From Chloroflexota bacterium (GTDB lineage Bacteria > Chloroflexota > Limnocylindria > Limnocylindrales > CSP1-4), in NCBI GenBank assembly GCA_003157175.1, contig PMIQ01000079.1, positions 1-7,961 of the forward strand: a stretch of 7,961 nucleotides of DNA. Direction: 5' to 3'. Numbering within the stretch: position 1 is the first letter of the stretch; each line of letters begins with the position of its first letter. The translations under genes were made by a program, and so were the position numbers. This document shows positions 1 to 7,119 of this stretch, one piece after another. A model generated the notes under the pieces. It ran no database searches and was not told where the DNA came from. It saw only the letters and a list, made by a program, of their open reading frames with translations.

Positions 1-417
1 GGGCTCGCCGCCGACCATCAGGCAGTAGCCGATCTTGAGACCCCAGATCCCGCCGGAGACACCGGCATCGACGAAGTTGACGCCGTGCGCGGCCACCATG
101 GCGTGGCGTCGGACCGAGTCGTGGAAGTTCGAGTTGCCGCCGTCCACGATCGTGTCGCCGGGCTCGAGCAGCGTGAGCAACTCGTCGATCATCGCTTCCG
201 TCGCGTCGCCGGCCGGGACCATGACCCACACGGCGCGCGGCTTCGATAGCTTGTCGACAAGCTCGGGCAGCGAGAAGGCGCCGTCGGCGCCGTCGGTCAT
301 GATCTCGCGCGTCTTCTCCGAGGTGCGGTTGTAGGCAACGATGCGGTGCTTGTCGAGGAGGAGGCGACGGACCATGTTGGCGCCCATGCGGCCGAGCCCG
401 ATGAAGCCGAGGTCCAT
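1..417 (-). CDS. gnd: 6-phosphogluconate dehydrogenase, N-terminal part (runs off left edge)
   Basis: Oxidative decarboxylation of 6-phosphogluconate to ribulose-5-phosphate with reduction of NAD(P)+, in the cytoplasm; a step of the oxidative pentose phosphate pathway. The visible 139 residues hold the Rossmann nucleotide-binding loop GLGRMG (residues 7-12), an NRT stretch after the second strand (30-32; an Arg here often goes with NADP binding), GGNSN (93-97) and the substrate-binding SGG in DAGVSGGIWGL (117-127). The SGGIWGL form points to the short, roughly 300-residue bacterial subfamily (YqeC/GndA-like) rather than the 470-residue enteric form. The C-terminal helical domain and the catalytic Lys lie outside the window. 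The ATG at 417 lies four bases after the stop of the upstream isomerase gene, and an AAGGA-type ribosome site sits inside the end of that gene, so translation is probably coupled. A 3-hydroxyisobutyrate dehydrogenase relative is less likely given the GGNSN/SGG pair. Confidence 0.93.
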   Translation of the reverse strand, partial: MDLGFIGLGRMGANMVRRLLLDKHRIVAYNRTSEKTREIMTDGADGAFSLPELVDKLSKPRAVWVMVPAGDATEAMIDELLTLLEPGDTIVDGGNSNFHDSVRRHAMVAAHGVNFVDAGVSGGIWGLKIGYCLMVGGEP

Positions 418-421
418 GGCT

Positions 422-2167
422 TCACGCTTCCTTGAGCGCCGCGGCAAGAGCCCGTTCGAGGGCGGCCAGGCCGGCGTCGGGGCTCTGCCCGAGGTTGATT
501 CGAAGAACCGGCAGCTTGTGGTCTTCGAGCGTTCGGGCGTCTCCAATCGCCTGGGCGTCGATCAGCTGTCCGAAGGTGTACGCCTTGCCCGGGATCTCGC
601 GATCGTCGGGGTGTTCGGCCACCAGTTGCAGGAACCAGCCGATCGGGGCGCCGCCCTTGTGCAGCTGGCCCGTGGAGTGGAGGAAGCGCGGCCCGTAGCC
701 AACGGTGGTGGCCCGGCGGGTGTTGTCGCGGAGCAGCGTTCGAATGCGGGTCAAGGCGGCGTCGCGCTCCGGAGTCTGGGCGACGTAGGCCTGGATGGAG
801 GCGTAGCCGTTCGGTACGAGGCGGGCCAGGGCGGTCTTGAGCCTGGCCGTGAGGGCGGTCTCGTCCGCGACTTCCACGGCGTCTCCGCCCGCCGCGGGGC
901 CGCCGCTCTCGAACGAAGCGATGACGGCGCGGGTGTTGGTCTTGGCCTCCTCGACGTTGGGCTGGTCGAAGGGGTCGATGCCCAGGACCACGCCTGAGAG
1001 CGCGGTCGCGATCTCCCAGCGCACGAACTCGGCGCCGATGTCGATCTTCGAGCCGACGGGGATGCGGATGACCGGGTGGCCGGCGGCGGCCAGTTCTACA
1101 AGGCGGCCGTCCACGTTCGAGCCGATGGATGGATCCGGGCCGGCCGAACCGGCCAGCGTGATCCGGACGAAGACGCGGTCCGTGCCGTAGGCCGCCGCGG
1201 CGGCGAGCGGCTCGCCGTCCACCGGAACGACGCCGACGCCGTGCTTGCCGGTGCTCTCGGCGATGAGCTGCTCGACCCACGGCCCGAAGGCGGCGAGCTC
1301 GCGGTCGATGACGAATGTGAGCTTGTCGCGCCCGTTCTTCGCCAGAACGCCCATGGCCAAGCCCAGGGCCAGGCCGGGGTTGCTCGCCGCGTCGGAGTGA
1401 CTGCAGGCGACGACCATTTCGCGGGCCCGGCGCAGCAGCTCGTCCAGATCCAGGCCGAGCAGCGCACCGGGGACCAGGCCGACATACGTCAGCGCCGAGT
1501 ATCGGCCGCCCACGTCCGGCGGGTTGAGGAACAGCTCCCGCAGCTGGTCGTGGTGGGGGATCGACTGGACGCTCTTCTGCGGGTCGCTGATCGCCACCAT
1601 GAAATCGCCCGGCTGCGTCGGCCGGCCCACCCCGGCCAACTCGAGGGCGGCCGCCACTCGTTCCCACTGGTATGCCTGGAACGAGAGCGACTCGGTCGTC
1701 GTGCCGGACTTGGTTGAGACGATGAAGAGGGTGCGGGTCGGGTCCAGGTCGTCCAGGGTCGCGGCTACGGCCGCGGGGTCGGTCGAATCCAGAACGCGAA
1801 CCGGCGTGGCGCCTGCCGCGGTGCCGAACACGTGGGCCAGGAGCGCCGGCGCGAGGCTGCTACCGCCCATCCCGCCCAGGACGGCGGTGCTGAATCCCTG
1901 GTCGCGAATGGCCTGCGCGAAGGCCACCAGCTCGCCCGTTTCCTCGGCGAAGTGGAACGGCGCCTCGAGCCAGCCCAGGCGCTGGGCGACCGCGCGCTGG
2001 ACGATCTCGTCTGCCGACCACACGGTCGGGTCGCGCCGGCCGACGGCTCGATCGGCCCAGTTCTCGCTTGTCGCTCTGGCGCGAGCTTCGGCCAGGGCTG
2101 CGTCCAGCCCGGCGTCGCCAGTTGTGAGATCGAGGGCGAGCGATCCCTGAGCCTTCGGTTCGGTCAT
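422..2167 (-). CDS. pgi: Glucose-6-phosphate isomerase, of the type found in transaldolase/isomerase fusions
   Basis: Interconverts glucose-6-phosphate and fructose-6-phosphate in the cytoplasm, joining glycolysis to the pentose phosphate pathway. The 581-residue protein has two SIS sugar-phosphate lobes. Motifs seen: GGMGGSSLAP (98-107), STKSGTTTES (151-160, phosphate-binding Ser/Thr), VGGRYSALTYVGL (219-231), LIAESTGKHG (301-310, with Glu304 at the position of the family's catalytic Glu), DPFDQPNVEEAK (398-409, equivalent to the C-terminal FDQ..VE.GK signature) and FLHSTGQLHKGG (495-506). These motifs match the C-terminal half of bifunctional transaldolase/glucose-6-phosphate isomerase proteins of about 950 residues, but the N-terminal transaldolase half is absent. 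The ATG at 2167 has GAGG eight bases upstream. The 69-base gap to rpiB is too short to hold a transaldolase. Third gene of the tkt-rpiB-pgi-gnd operon. Function is well supported; the mapping of catalytic residues is by analogy. Confidence 0.93.
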   Translation of the reverse strand: MTEPKAQGSLALDLTTGDAGLDAALAEARARATSENWADRAVGRRDPTVWSADEIVQRAVAQRLGWLEAPFHFAEETGELVAFAQAIRDQGFSTAVLGGMGGSSLAPALLAHVFGTAAGATPVRVLDSTDPAAVAATLDDLDPTRTLFIVSTKSGTTTESLSFQAYQWERVAAALELAGVGRPTQPGDFMVAISDPQKSVQSIPHHDQLRELFLNPPDVGGRYSALTYVGLVPGALLGLDLDELLRRAREMVVACSHSDAASNPGLALGLAMGVLAKNGRDKLTFVIDRELAAFGPWVEQLIAESTGKHGVGVVPVDGEPLAAAAAYGTDRVFVRITLAGSAGPDPSIGSNVDGRLVELAAAGHPVIRIPVGSKIDIGAEFVRWEIATALSGVVLGIDPFDQPNVEEAKTNTRAVIASFESGGPAAGGDAVEVADETALTARLKTALARLVPNGYASIQAYVAQTPERDAALTRIRTLLRDNTRRATTVGYGPRFLHSTGQLHKGGAPIGWFLQLVAEHPDDREIPGKAYTFGQLIDAQAIGDARTLEDHKLPVLRINLGQSPDAGLAALERALAAALKEA

Positions 2168-2236
2168 TGCGGAAGCCTCATGACTGGTATTTCGGTTGGC
2201 TGCGACGGCGAGCGACAGCGGCTCGAGCGACGCGCT

Positions 2237-2716
2237 CTATCTGGTTCGTTCGGCCGCTTCCAGGCGCGCGGCCTCCTGCTCGATGGCTCGGATCTTGGCG
2301 ACCCGGCGCACGTGGCGCGGCGCGCCGCTGAACCTGGCCGCCAGGAAGGCGGTGGCGCAGGAAACGGCCGTCTCCACGCCGATGACCCGGGCCCCGAGCG
2401 CAAGCACGTTCATGTCGTCGTGCTCGACACCCTGGCCGGCCGAGTAATAGTCGTGGCAGAGCCCGGCCCGAATGCCGGGCATCTTGGAGGCGGCGATCGA
2501 GGCTCCGACCCCACTGCCGCAGACCAGGATGCCACGATCGGCTGTGCCGGCCAGGATCGCCTCGGCGAGGGCAAGACTGTAGTCCGGGTAGTCGTCGTCG
2601 GGGTCGCTGCCGTCGCCGCCCAGATCGATGAAAGTGTGGCCCAGCGGCGCCAGCCGGGTCAGGAGCTCGCTCTTGAGGTCGGCGCCGGCGTGGTCGGCTG
2701 CGAATGCGATGCGCAT
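2237..2716 (-). CDS. rpiB: Ribose-5-phosphate isomerase B (RpiB/LacA/LacB family)
   Basis: Interconverts ribose-5-phosphate and ribulose-5-phosphate in the cytoplasm, feeding the transketolase encoded just upstream. The 159-residue length is normal for RpiB. Visible family features are the N-terminal AADHAG (residues 6-11; Asp8-His9 contact substrate), Cys66 in GILVCGSGVGASIAASK (62-78), which aligns with the catalytic Cys of bacterial RpiB, His88, and HDDMNVLALGARVIG (99-113), the HNxxN-type signature with His99. The presence of Cys66 favours ribose-5-phosphate isomerase over RpiB-like enzymes that lack it; activity on allose-6-phosphate or galactose-6-phosphate cannot be excluded from sequence, but the pentose phosphate context argues against it. 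The C-terminal tail (about 140-159) is charged and rich in Ala and Glu. The ATG at 2716 is preceded by AGAGGAG, a strong ribosome site overlapping the stop of tkt, leaving a 10-base gap and suggesting coupling. Confidence 0.96.
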   Translation of the reverse strand: MRIAFAADHAGADLKSELLTRLAPLGHTFIDLGGDGSDPDDDYPDYSLALAEAILAGTADRGILVCGSGVGASIAASKMPGIRAGLCHDYYSAGQGVEHDDMNVLALGARVIGVETAVSCATAFLAARFSGAPRHVRRVAKIRAIEQEAARLEAAERTR

Positions 2717-2726
2717 CGGTCTCCTC

Positions 2727-4790
2727 TCAGTGCATGCTCAGGCCGGCATCGGTCGCGAGCGCGCGACCGTGCAGCCCTTCGCGGACGACCTTTCGGCCGA
2801 GATCCGTGACTGGGTCGGCGGTGAGGCCGAATGCCTCGAATATCTTCTCCGCCGGAGAGGAGGCGCCGAAGCGGTCGATACCCACGATCAGGCCCTCGTC
2901 ACCCGCGTAGCGCTCCCACCCGAATGGGCTTTCTGCCTCGATCGTGACACGCTTGCGGCTGGCGCGCGGCAGAACGGCTTCGCGATACGCCGCGTCCTGC
3001 TCCTCGAAACGCTCCCAGGACGGGAGGCTCACGACGCGGCAGCGAATGCTTTCCTTCTCCAGCGCCTCGGCCGCGGCCACGGCCAGTTGCAGCTCCGAGC
3101 CGGTGCCGATCAGGATCAGGTCCGGCCGGGCAGCGTCGCCGGAAGCGTCGCGCAGAACGTAGCCGCCCTTCGCCACTCCGTCGCGTGCCTTCTCGGCCGT
3201 GCCGGCGAGGATCGGCAGCTTCTGGCGGGTCAGGATCAGGGCGGTTGGGCCGTCGCCTCGGTCGATGGCGCAGGCCCAGGCCGCGGCCGTCTCGTTGGCG
3301 TCTCCGGGGCGGAAGAGAGTCATGTGGGGGATCGCCCTCAGGCCGGCGACCTGCTCGATCGGCTCATGAGTGGGACCGTCCTCACCCACGCCGATGGAGT
3401 CGTGGGTCCAGACGTACACCAGGCGCAGCTTCTGCATTGCCGCCAGACGAACCGAGCCGCGCATGTAGTCGCTGAAAGTGAGGAACGTGGCCGCGTACGG
3501 GATGAAGGCGCCGTACAGGGCGATGCCGTTGACGATGCCGCCCATGGCGTGCTCGCGGACGCCGAACCTGATGTTGCGTCCGCCCGGCTGGTCGGCCTCG
3601 AGGATGCCGGCCCCGGCCATGTCGGTCAGGTTCGACTCGGAGAGGTCGGCAGCGCCGCCGAAGAGCTCCGGAAGCGGTTTGGCCAGGGCGTTGATCGCCT
3701 CCTGGCTGGCCTTGCGCGTGGCCAGGCCGTCGCCCATGGCGTAGCTCTTCAGGCTTTTGTCCCAGCCCTCGGGCAGCTTGCAGGCCAGTCGCCGGCGCAG
3801 CTCGGCCGCCTCGCCCGGATAGTCGTGGGCATACCGCACCAGCGCCTCGCCCCACTCGGCGACGAGCTGCTGACCCGCGGGCACGGCCTCGCGGAAATGG
3901 CTGAGCGCTTCTTCCGGGACGAAGAAATGCTTGTCCGGGTCCCAGCCGTAGAACTGCTTGGCGCCGCGGACCTCTTCCTCACCCAGGGGCGAGCCGTGAG
4001 CCTTCTGGGAGTCGTGTTTCGTCGGCGCGCCGTAGCCGATGTGCGTCCGCACCGCGATCAGACTGGGCCGCTCGTCGCCCCGCGCCGCCTCGATCGCGGC
4101 CCGGATGGCGGCGAGGTCGTTGCCGTCCTCGACCTGGGCCGTGTGCCAGCCGTACGAGTCGAAGCGCTCGAGAGTGTTGTCGGAAAAGTCGAGAGCCGTG
4201 GGCCCGTCGAGCTGGATGTGGTTGTCGTCGTACAGGTAAACGAGCCTGCCGAGCTTCTGATGCCCCGCCAGAGAGGCGGCCTCGGCGGAGATGCCCTCCT
4301 GGAGGTCGCCGTCGGAGCAGATGGCGTACACGTAGTGGTCGATCAGGGTGTGGCCCGGCCGGTTGAACTCAAACGCGAGACGGCGCTGGGCGATGGCCAT
4401 TCCGACGCCGTTGGCGAATCCCTGGCCGAGCGGCCCCGTCGTCGCCTCGACGCCCTTCGTGCGCCCGTACTCCGGGTGGCCGGGCGTTTTCGAGCCCCAC
4501 TGGCGGAATGATTCGAGGTCCTCGAGCGTCAGTCCGTAGCCGGTCAGATACAGCAGCGAATACAGCAGCATGCTGGCGTGGCCGGCCGAGAGCAGGAAGC
4601 GGTCACGGTTCGGCCAGGTCGGCTCGCTCGGGGCATGGCGCAGGAATCGCGTCCACAGCGTGTAAGCCATCGGCGCCATCCCCATCGGCGCGCCCGGATG
4701 ACCCGAATTGGCCTTCTGGACGGCGTCCATTGAAAGTGTCCGGATGGTGTCGATCGCAAGCTGGTCCAGCGCTCCGGCCGTTTCCGTCAT
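2727..4790 (-). CDS. tkt: Transketolase
   Basis: Thiamine-diphosphate and Mg-dependent enzyme that moves two-carbon ketol units between sugar phosphates in the non-oxidative pentose phosphate pathway. With the start used here it is 687 residues, a normal full length. Seen in order: SGHPGAPMG (29-37, His31), LSAGHAS (67-73, His71), GPLGQG (119-124), the ThDP-binding motif from GDLQEG (161-166) to DDN (188-190), HGSPLG (265-270), FGVREHAMG (409-417, Glu413 matching the Glu that activates the cofactor) and [15 protein letters not shown] (463-477, with the substrate-binding His475). The C-terminal domain is complete and ends with TGA at 2727. I chose the ATG at 4790 because GGGAG lies nine bases upstream and homologues begin near this point; an in-frame ATG at 4820 would add ten Arg-rich residues with only a weak ribosome site. 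First gene of the operon and divergent from the genes to the right. Dihydroxyacetone synthase activity is possible in this family but less likely. Confidence 0.96.
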   Translation of the reverse strand: MTETAGALDQLAIDTIRTLSMDAVQKANSGHPGAPMGMAPMAYTLWTRFLRHAPSEPTWPNRDRFLLSAGHASMLLYSLLYLTGYGLTLEDLESFRQWGSKTPGHPEYGRTKGVEATTGPLGQGFANGVGMAIAQRRLAFEFNRPGHTLIDHYVYAICSDGDLQEGISAEAASLAGHQKLGRLVYLYDDNHIQLDGPTALDFSDNTLERFDSYGWHTAQVEDGNDLAAIRAAIEAARGDERPSLIAVRTHIGYGAPTKHDSQKAHGSPLGEEEVRGAKQFYGWDPDKHFFVPEEALSHFREAVPAGQQLVAEWGEALVRYAHDYPGEAAELRRRLACKLPEGWDKSLKSYAMGDGLATRKASQEAINALAKPLPELFGGAADLSESNLTDMAGAGILEADQPGGRNIRFGVREHAMGGIVNGIALYGAFIPYAATFLTFSDYMRGSVRLAAMQKLRLVYVWTHDSIGVGEDGPTHEPIEQVAGLRAIPHMTLFRPGDANETAAAWACAIDRGDGPTALILTRQKLPILAGTAEKARDGVAKGGYVLRDASGDAARPDLILIGTGSELQLAVAAAEALEKESIRCRVVSLPSWERFEEQDAAYREAVLPRASRKRVTIEAESPFGWERYAGDEGLIVGIDRFGASSPAEKIFEAFGLTADPVTDLGRKVVREGLHGRALATDAGLSMH

Positions 4791-5298
4791 TCGAACTCGC
4801 TCCCGATCTCTAACGCGCATACCGACCCGGGCCGGCTGGCTGCCGCGTGCCGCAAGATGCGGCTCGCCGGGGCCGGAGTGCGCTCGCCGAAGCCATCGAT
4901 CCCGAAAGAGGGAGCGACGCCGGAAGCGAATCCGGACCGGTGCCTCGAGGTGGGCGCGGGGCCCATTGACGACGCCATTCTACCGACCCGAGGCCCGGGA
5001 ACCACACCGGAGGATCGCCCGCCACCGCAGGGCGAGTCGCCCGCCAGGATGGCGCGAGCCGGTTCGCGCGATCGGCCGCATGGCCTGCAGCGCCGTCCGC
5101 GGCGACGGCAACCGTCAGAAGCGTCGGTCCGCCGGGCACGGCGGCGATGTCGATTCCGGGGGCGAAGCTTGTTGCTCCTGGTGGAGAGGCTGGTACACTC
5201 GGATTACCGGCGCTGTCGCGACGGGGAAGTCGGGCGTTGTCGACAGTCGCAGGTTACCGGCGGTTTCGAAAATCGGTCCCGCAAGCGCGAGGAAGCAG
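4791..5298. other. Divergent intergenic region between tkt and the duplicated-domain gene
   Basis: About 508 bases with no convincing gene. Open frames cross it on both strands, but they have no good start sites and look like GC-rich read-through. The left part should hold the promoter of the minus-strand operon: a TAGAAT -10-like box lies on the minus strand at 4982-4977, but no good -35 stands before it, so I do not call it separately. A small inverted repeat GCCGCA-AGA-TGCGGC lies at 4849-4863, in the presumed tkt leader. The right part holds the plus-strand promoter listed separately and two copies of TTACCGGCG (5204-5212 and 5254-5262), exactly 50 bases apart, with a CTGTCG/CGACAG inverted pair between them. 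Confidence 0.5.
5172..5199 (+). promoter_or_regulatory. Possible sigma-70 promoter with extended -10
   Basis: TTGCTC (5172-5177), a 16-base spacer, then TACACT (5194-5199) preceded by TG one base away (5191-5192), the extended -10 arrangement. The predicted start near 5206 gives a leader of about 93 bases before the ATG at 5299. It stands out from the GC-rich surroundings, but the -35 and -10 each deviate from consensus, so this is a moderate to weak call. Confidence 0.35.
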
Positions 5299-5823
5299 AT
5301 GCGAATCTACGATGGCAGTCCTCGCCAGAACTACGAGGAAGTGCTGCGCTCGATCGGCGCCTTCCTCGACCAGCGAGGCATGAAGGAAGTCCTCCTCGTT
5401 GAGGCACCGGACGGTTTCGTTCTGCAGGGGATGGTGATGGAAACGTCCTCCGCCGGAGTATGGTCCGAGCACCTGGGCCAGCAGGCCAAGGAGACCTTCA
5501 CGTTCCTGGACGACGACATCGCCCGATTCATGGAAGAGGGCCACGCCAGGCGCGACAACCAGCAGAGCGCGGTCACCTGGGGGCAGGCAGGCTACTATGA
5601 GCAGGCGTTCCGCGTGGTCGGCCGTTATGTCGACGAGCAGAAGCCTCGCGACATTTTCTTCTTCGAGCAGGACGGCGCATTCGTGCTTCGACTGCTGATG
5701 GGGACCCAGACCGGCAGCCGGCACGTGATCGCGGAATTCACACGCGAAGAGGTTGAGTCTCTGATCGCCTCGGCGCCGGAGTTCCGAGGCGAGAAAGTGG
5801 TCAGGCCCCAGCCCGGGGCTTGA
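5299..5823 (+). CDS. Unrecognised 174-residue protein with an apparent internal domain duplication
   Basis: I do not recognise a family and assign no function. The ATG at 5299 has GAGGAAG immediately upstream (5289-5295), a strong ribosome site that fixes this start although the frame stays open further left. The protein is soluble, acidic to neutral, with no signal peptide or membrane segment. Two stretches look like copies of one unit: residues 12-79, starting YEEVLRSIGAFLDQ with VEAPDGFVLQGMVMET, and residues 100-158, starting YEQAFRVVGRYVDEQ with FEQDGAFVLRLLMGTQT. Each runs helix, acidic-plus-DG turn, FVL strand, then a phenylalanine-containing strand (ETFTFLDDDIARFM and IAEFTREEVESLI) leading into a helix. 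The shared pattern is YE...R.(V/I)G.(F/Y)(L/V)D...(E)..DG.FVL..(M)..T. A Gln/Asn-rich linker (86-99) joins the halves. A membrane-protein gene follows 43 bases later on the same strand, likely in one transcript. Duplication is my reading by eye. Confidence 0.85.
   Translation: MRIYDGSPRQNYEEVLRSIGAFLDQRGMKEVLLVEAPDGFVLQGMVMETSSAGVWSEHLGQQAKETFTFLDDDIARFMEEGHARRDNQQSAVTWGQAGYYEQAFRVVGRYVDEQKPRDIFFFEQDGAFVLRLLMGTQTGSRHVIAEFTREEVESLIASAPEFRGEKVVRPQPGA
5801..5823 (+). other. Strong hairpin overlapping the stop codon of the duplicated-domain gene
   Basis: TCAGGCCCC and GGGGCTTGA pair over nine positions (one G-U in RNA) around the loop AGCCC. The right arm contains the TGA stop. No U-rich tail follows, so it is not a classic intrinsic terminator. 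It could slow ribosomes or exonucleases between this gene and the small membrane-protein gene. It may also simply be a by-product of the GC-rich Pro-Gly C-terminus. Confidence 0.4.
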
Positions 5824-5866
5824 GCAATACAGCGGTAGCTACGAAGTGGCTATGTGAGGTAGGCCC

Positions 5867-6022
5867 ATGAAGATTCTGAAGATCCTGATGGTGCTCGTGC
5901 TGGTCACGCTCGCCGCGCTCGTGGTCATCCCGCTCATCGTCCTGGCCGGGCTGTTCGTCTGGCTCAAGCTCACCGAAGAGGGCGACGAGGAGTCGCTCGA
6001 GCTGGACCAGGAGAACGTCTGA
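5867..6022 (+). CDS. Small single-pass membrane protein, 51 residues
   Basis: Function unknown. ATG at 5867 with GAGGT six bases upstream (5856-5860), a good ribosome site in the expected place. Translation gives a short basic start (MKILK), one uninterrupted hydrophobic stretch of about 28 residues (7-34, Leu/Val/Ala-rich with one Pro near the middle, ending FVWLKL), then a strongly acidic tail of about 16 residues (TEEGDEESLELDQENV). Lysines before and acids after the segment suggest an anchored protein; the topology follows the positive-inside rule with the N-terminus in the cytoplasm and the acidic tail outside, by inference. A non-cleaved signal anchor is more likely than a secreted peptide, since no signal-peptidase site of AxA type is evident. 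It lies 43 bases after the duplicated-domain gene, on the same strand, and is followed by a strong hairpin, so the two may form a small transcription unit. Confidence 0.75.
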   Translation: MKILKILMVLVLVTLAALVVIPLIVLAGLFVWLKLTEEGDEESLELDQENV

Positions 6023-6045
6023 CATCAAGTGCCTACGATCCGCGC

Positions 6046-6076
6046 CGGTCGCCCGGGCCGCTGGCCCGGGCGATTG
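6046..6076 (+). terminator. Perfect GC hairpin, probable terminator of the two-gene unit
   Basis: TCGCCCGGGCC (6049-6059) and GGCCCGGGCGA (6063-6073) are perfect reverse complements around the loop GCT. Two G-U wobbles and a C-G pair extend the stem to 14 positions (6046-6076). It begins about 24 bases after the stop of the small membrane-protein gene. There is no run of T afterwards, only TT within the stem base, so it would be an atypical terminator of the kind common in high-GC genomes; a double-stranded DNA site is an alternative. Its position argues against starting the transporter gene upstream of it. Confidence 0.55.
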
Positions 6077-6127
6077 CGTATCCAGCCCCCCGCAGTGGCG
6101 GCTCGACCCCGCCCGACACCGGACCCG

Positions 6128-7111
6128 ATGATTCGCGCCGGAGTTCCCACGTCCGCCGTTGACGCCCCGGGGGCGCAGAGGACAGGCCGGCTAAGTGGGC
6201 CAGGCGCCGGGCCTGGCGCGAGGGTCCGCTTCGGCGCCGAGGTGGGGACCCTCCTGGTCATGGTGAGCTGGGCCGCGAACGTGGTCGCCGTCAAGGCCGC
6301 GATCGCCGACGTGCCGCCGGTCGTGTTTGCCTTTGCCAGGTTCGGTGCGGCCTTCCTGGTGCTTCTGGCATTCCTGCGCTGGCGCGAGGGGAGCGTCTCT
6401 CTTCCTCGCGGCGACGTGATCCCGATAGCCCTGCTGGGCCTGGCCGGGTTCGGCCTGTACCAGGATCTGTGGGCCACCGCGCTTGGCCAGACGACCGCCG
6501 CCAACTCTGCCCTGCTGACGGCCGCGACGCCGGTCTCGACCCTGCTGATCGCCGCTGCCATCGGATCCGACACGCTCTCACCGGCGAAGGCGATCGGCGC
6601 GGGCATCTCCTTCTGCGGGGCGGTGGGCGTCGTCGCGGCCACCCACGGCTTCGGGCTCACGGGAGCATCCGCGGGGGATCTGATGACTCTCGCCGCGACC
6701 GTTCTGTGGGCCTGCTACGTCGCCTTCGGAGCGCCGGTTCTGCGACGCCACTCCCCGCTGCGGACGGCGACGTGGGCGATAGGCTTCGGCTGTCTGGGCA
6801 TGCTGCCACTGGCCCTGGCCGAGCTTCCGGGGTTCGTGCCGGCACACGTCAGTCTCGGCACTCTGGGCCTGCTGGCGTTCTGCGCCCTGCTCCCGGCGGC
6901 GGTAGCGAACGTCGTGCTGTTCTCGGCCATCAAGGTCCTCGGGCCGACGCGGGTGATGCTCTTCCAGTTCCTCGTCCCGGCCTTCGCGGTGGTCATGGCC
7001 GCGTTCTTTCTGGGCGAGGCGATCGTCCTGGGTCAGGTGCTGGGCGGTCTGGTGATCACCCTCGGCATCCTGGTCTCTCGCTCTCGCCGCCTCGCCCGCG
7101 CGGTGGGGTAG
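6128..7111 (+). CDS. EamA/DMT-superfamily transporter (RhaT-like permease), substrate unknown
   Basis: Inner-membrane permease of the drug/metabolite transporter superfamily, members of which commonly export amino acids or other small metabolites; the substrate cannot be told from sequence. From the ATG at 6128 it is 327 residues. About ten hydrophobic segments form the two EamA repeats, roughly 40-170 and 184-316. Family-typical stretches include the first helix [20 protein letters not shown] (39-58), [19 protein letters not shown] (122-140) at the end of repeat one, and [18 protein letters not shown] (281-298), with the conserved GE, near the end of repeat two. The frame stays open to a GTG at 6029, which would add 33 Pro/Arg/Gly-rich residues encoded across the hairpin at 6046-6076; I judge that non-coding. 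The ATG at 6128 lacks a clear ribosome site, and the first roughly 36 residues are still low-complexity, so the true start is uncertain. A HAD phosphatase remnant follows eight bases after the stop. Confidence 0.85.
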   Translation: MIRAGVPTSAVDAPGAQRTGRLSGPGAGPGARVRFGAEVGTLLVMVSWAANVVAVKAAIADVPPVVFAFARFGAAFLVLLAFLRWREGSVSLPRGDVIPIALLGLAGFGLYQDLWATALGQTTAANSALLTAATPVSTLLIAAAIGSDTLSPAKAIGAGISFCGAVGVVAATHGFGLTGASAGDLMTLAATVLWACYVAFGAPVLRRHSPLRTATWAIGFGCLGMLPLALAELPGFVPAHVSLGTLGLLAFCALLPAAVANVVLFSAIKVLGPTRVMLFQFLVPAFAVVMAAFFLGEAIVLGQVLGGLVITLGILVSRSRRLARAVG

Positions 7112-7119
7112 GACCCGCC

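Noticed and set aside
297..1667. A 456-codon minus-strand frame within pgi and overlapping gnd
   Set aside because: Arg/Pro/Gly-rich translation without motifs, in a different frame from the clearly real isomerase.
1832..2809. A 325-codon plus-strand frame spanning pgi, rpiB and the end of tkt
   Set aside because: It crosses three real genes on the opposite strand and shows no family features.
2628..4511. A 627-codon open frame on the plus strand opposite transketolase
   Set aside because: It is antisense to an unmistakable tkt; its translation has no recognisable domain and reflects the GC-rich third-position pattern of the true gene.
4977..4982. TAGAAT on the minus strand as the -10 box of the tkt operon
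   Set aside because: Five of six -10 matches, but no acceptable -35 at 16-18 bases; kept only as a remark in the intergenic entry.
4708..5298. Upstream in-frame extension of the duplicated-domain protein into the tkt 5' end
   Set aside because: The extension is Arg-rich, overlaps tkt and its control region, and the ATG at 5299 has a strong ribosome site right before it.
6469..7119. A plus-strand frame running through the transporter into the HAD remnant, which could suggest a longer HAD protein
   Set aside because: The part inside the transporter is an out-of-frame Arg/Gly-rich shadow; HAD-like sequence begins only after the ATG at 7120.
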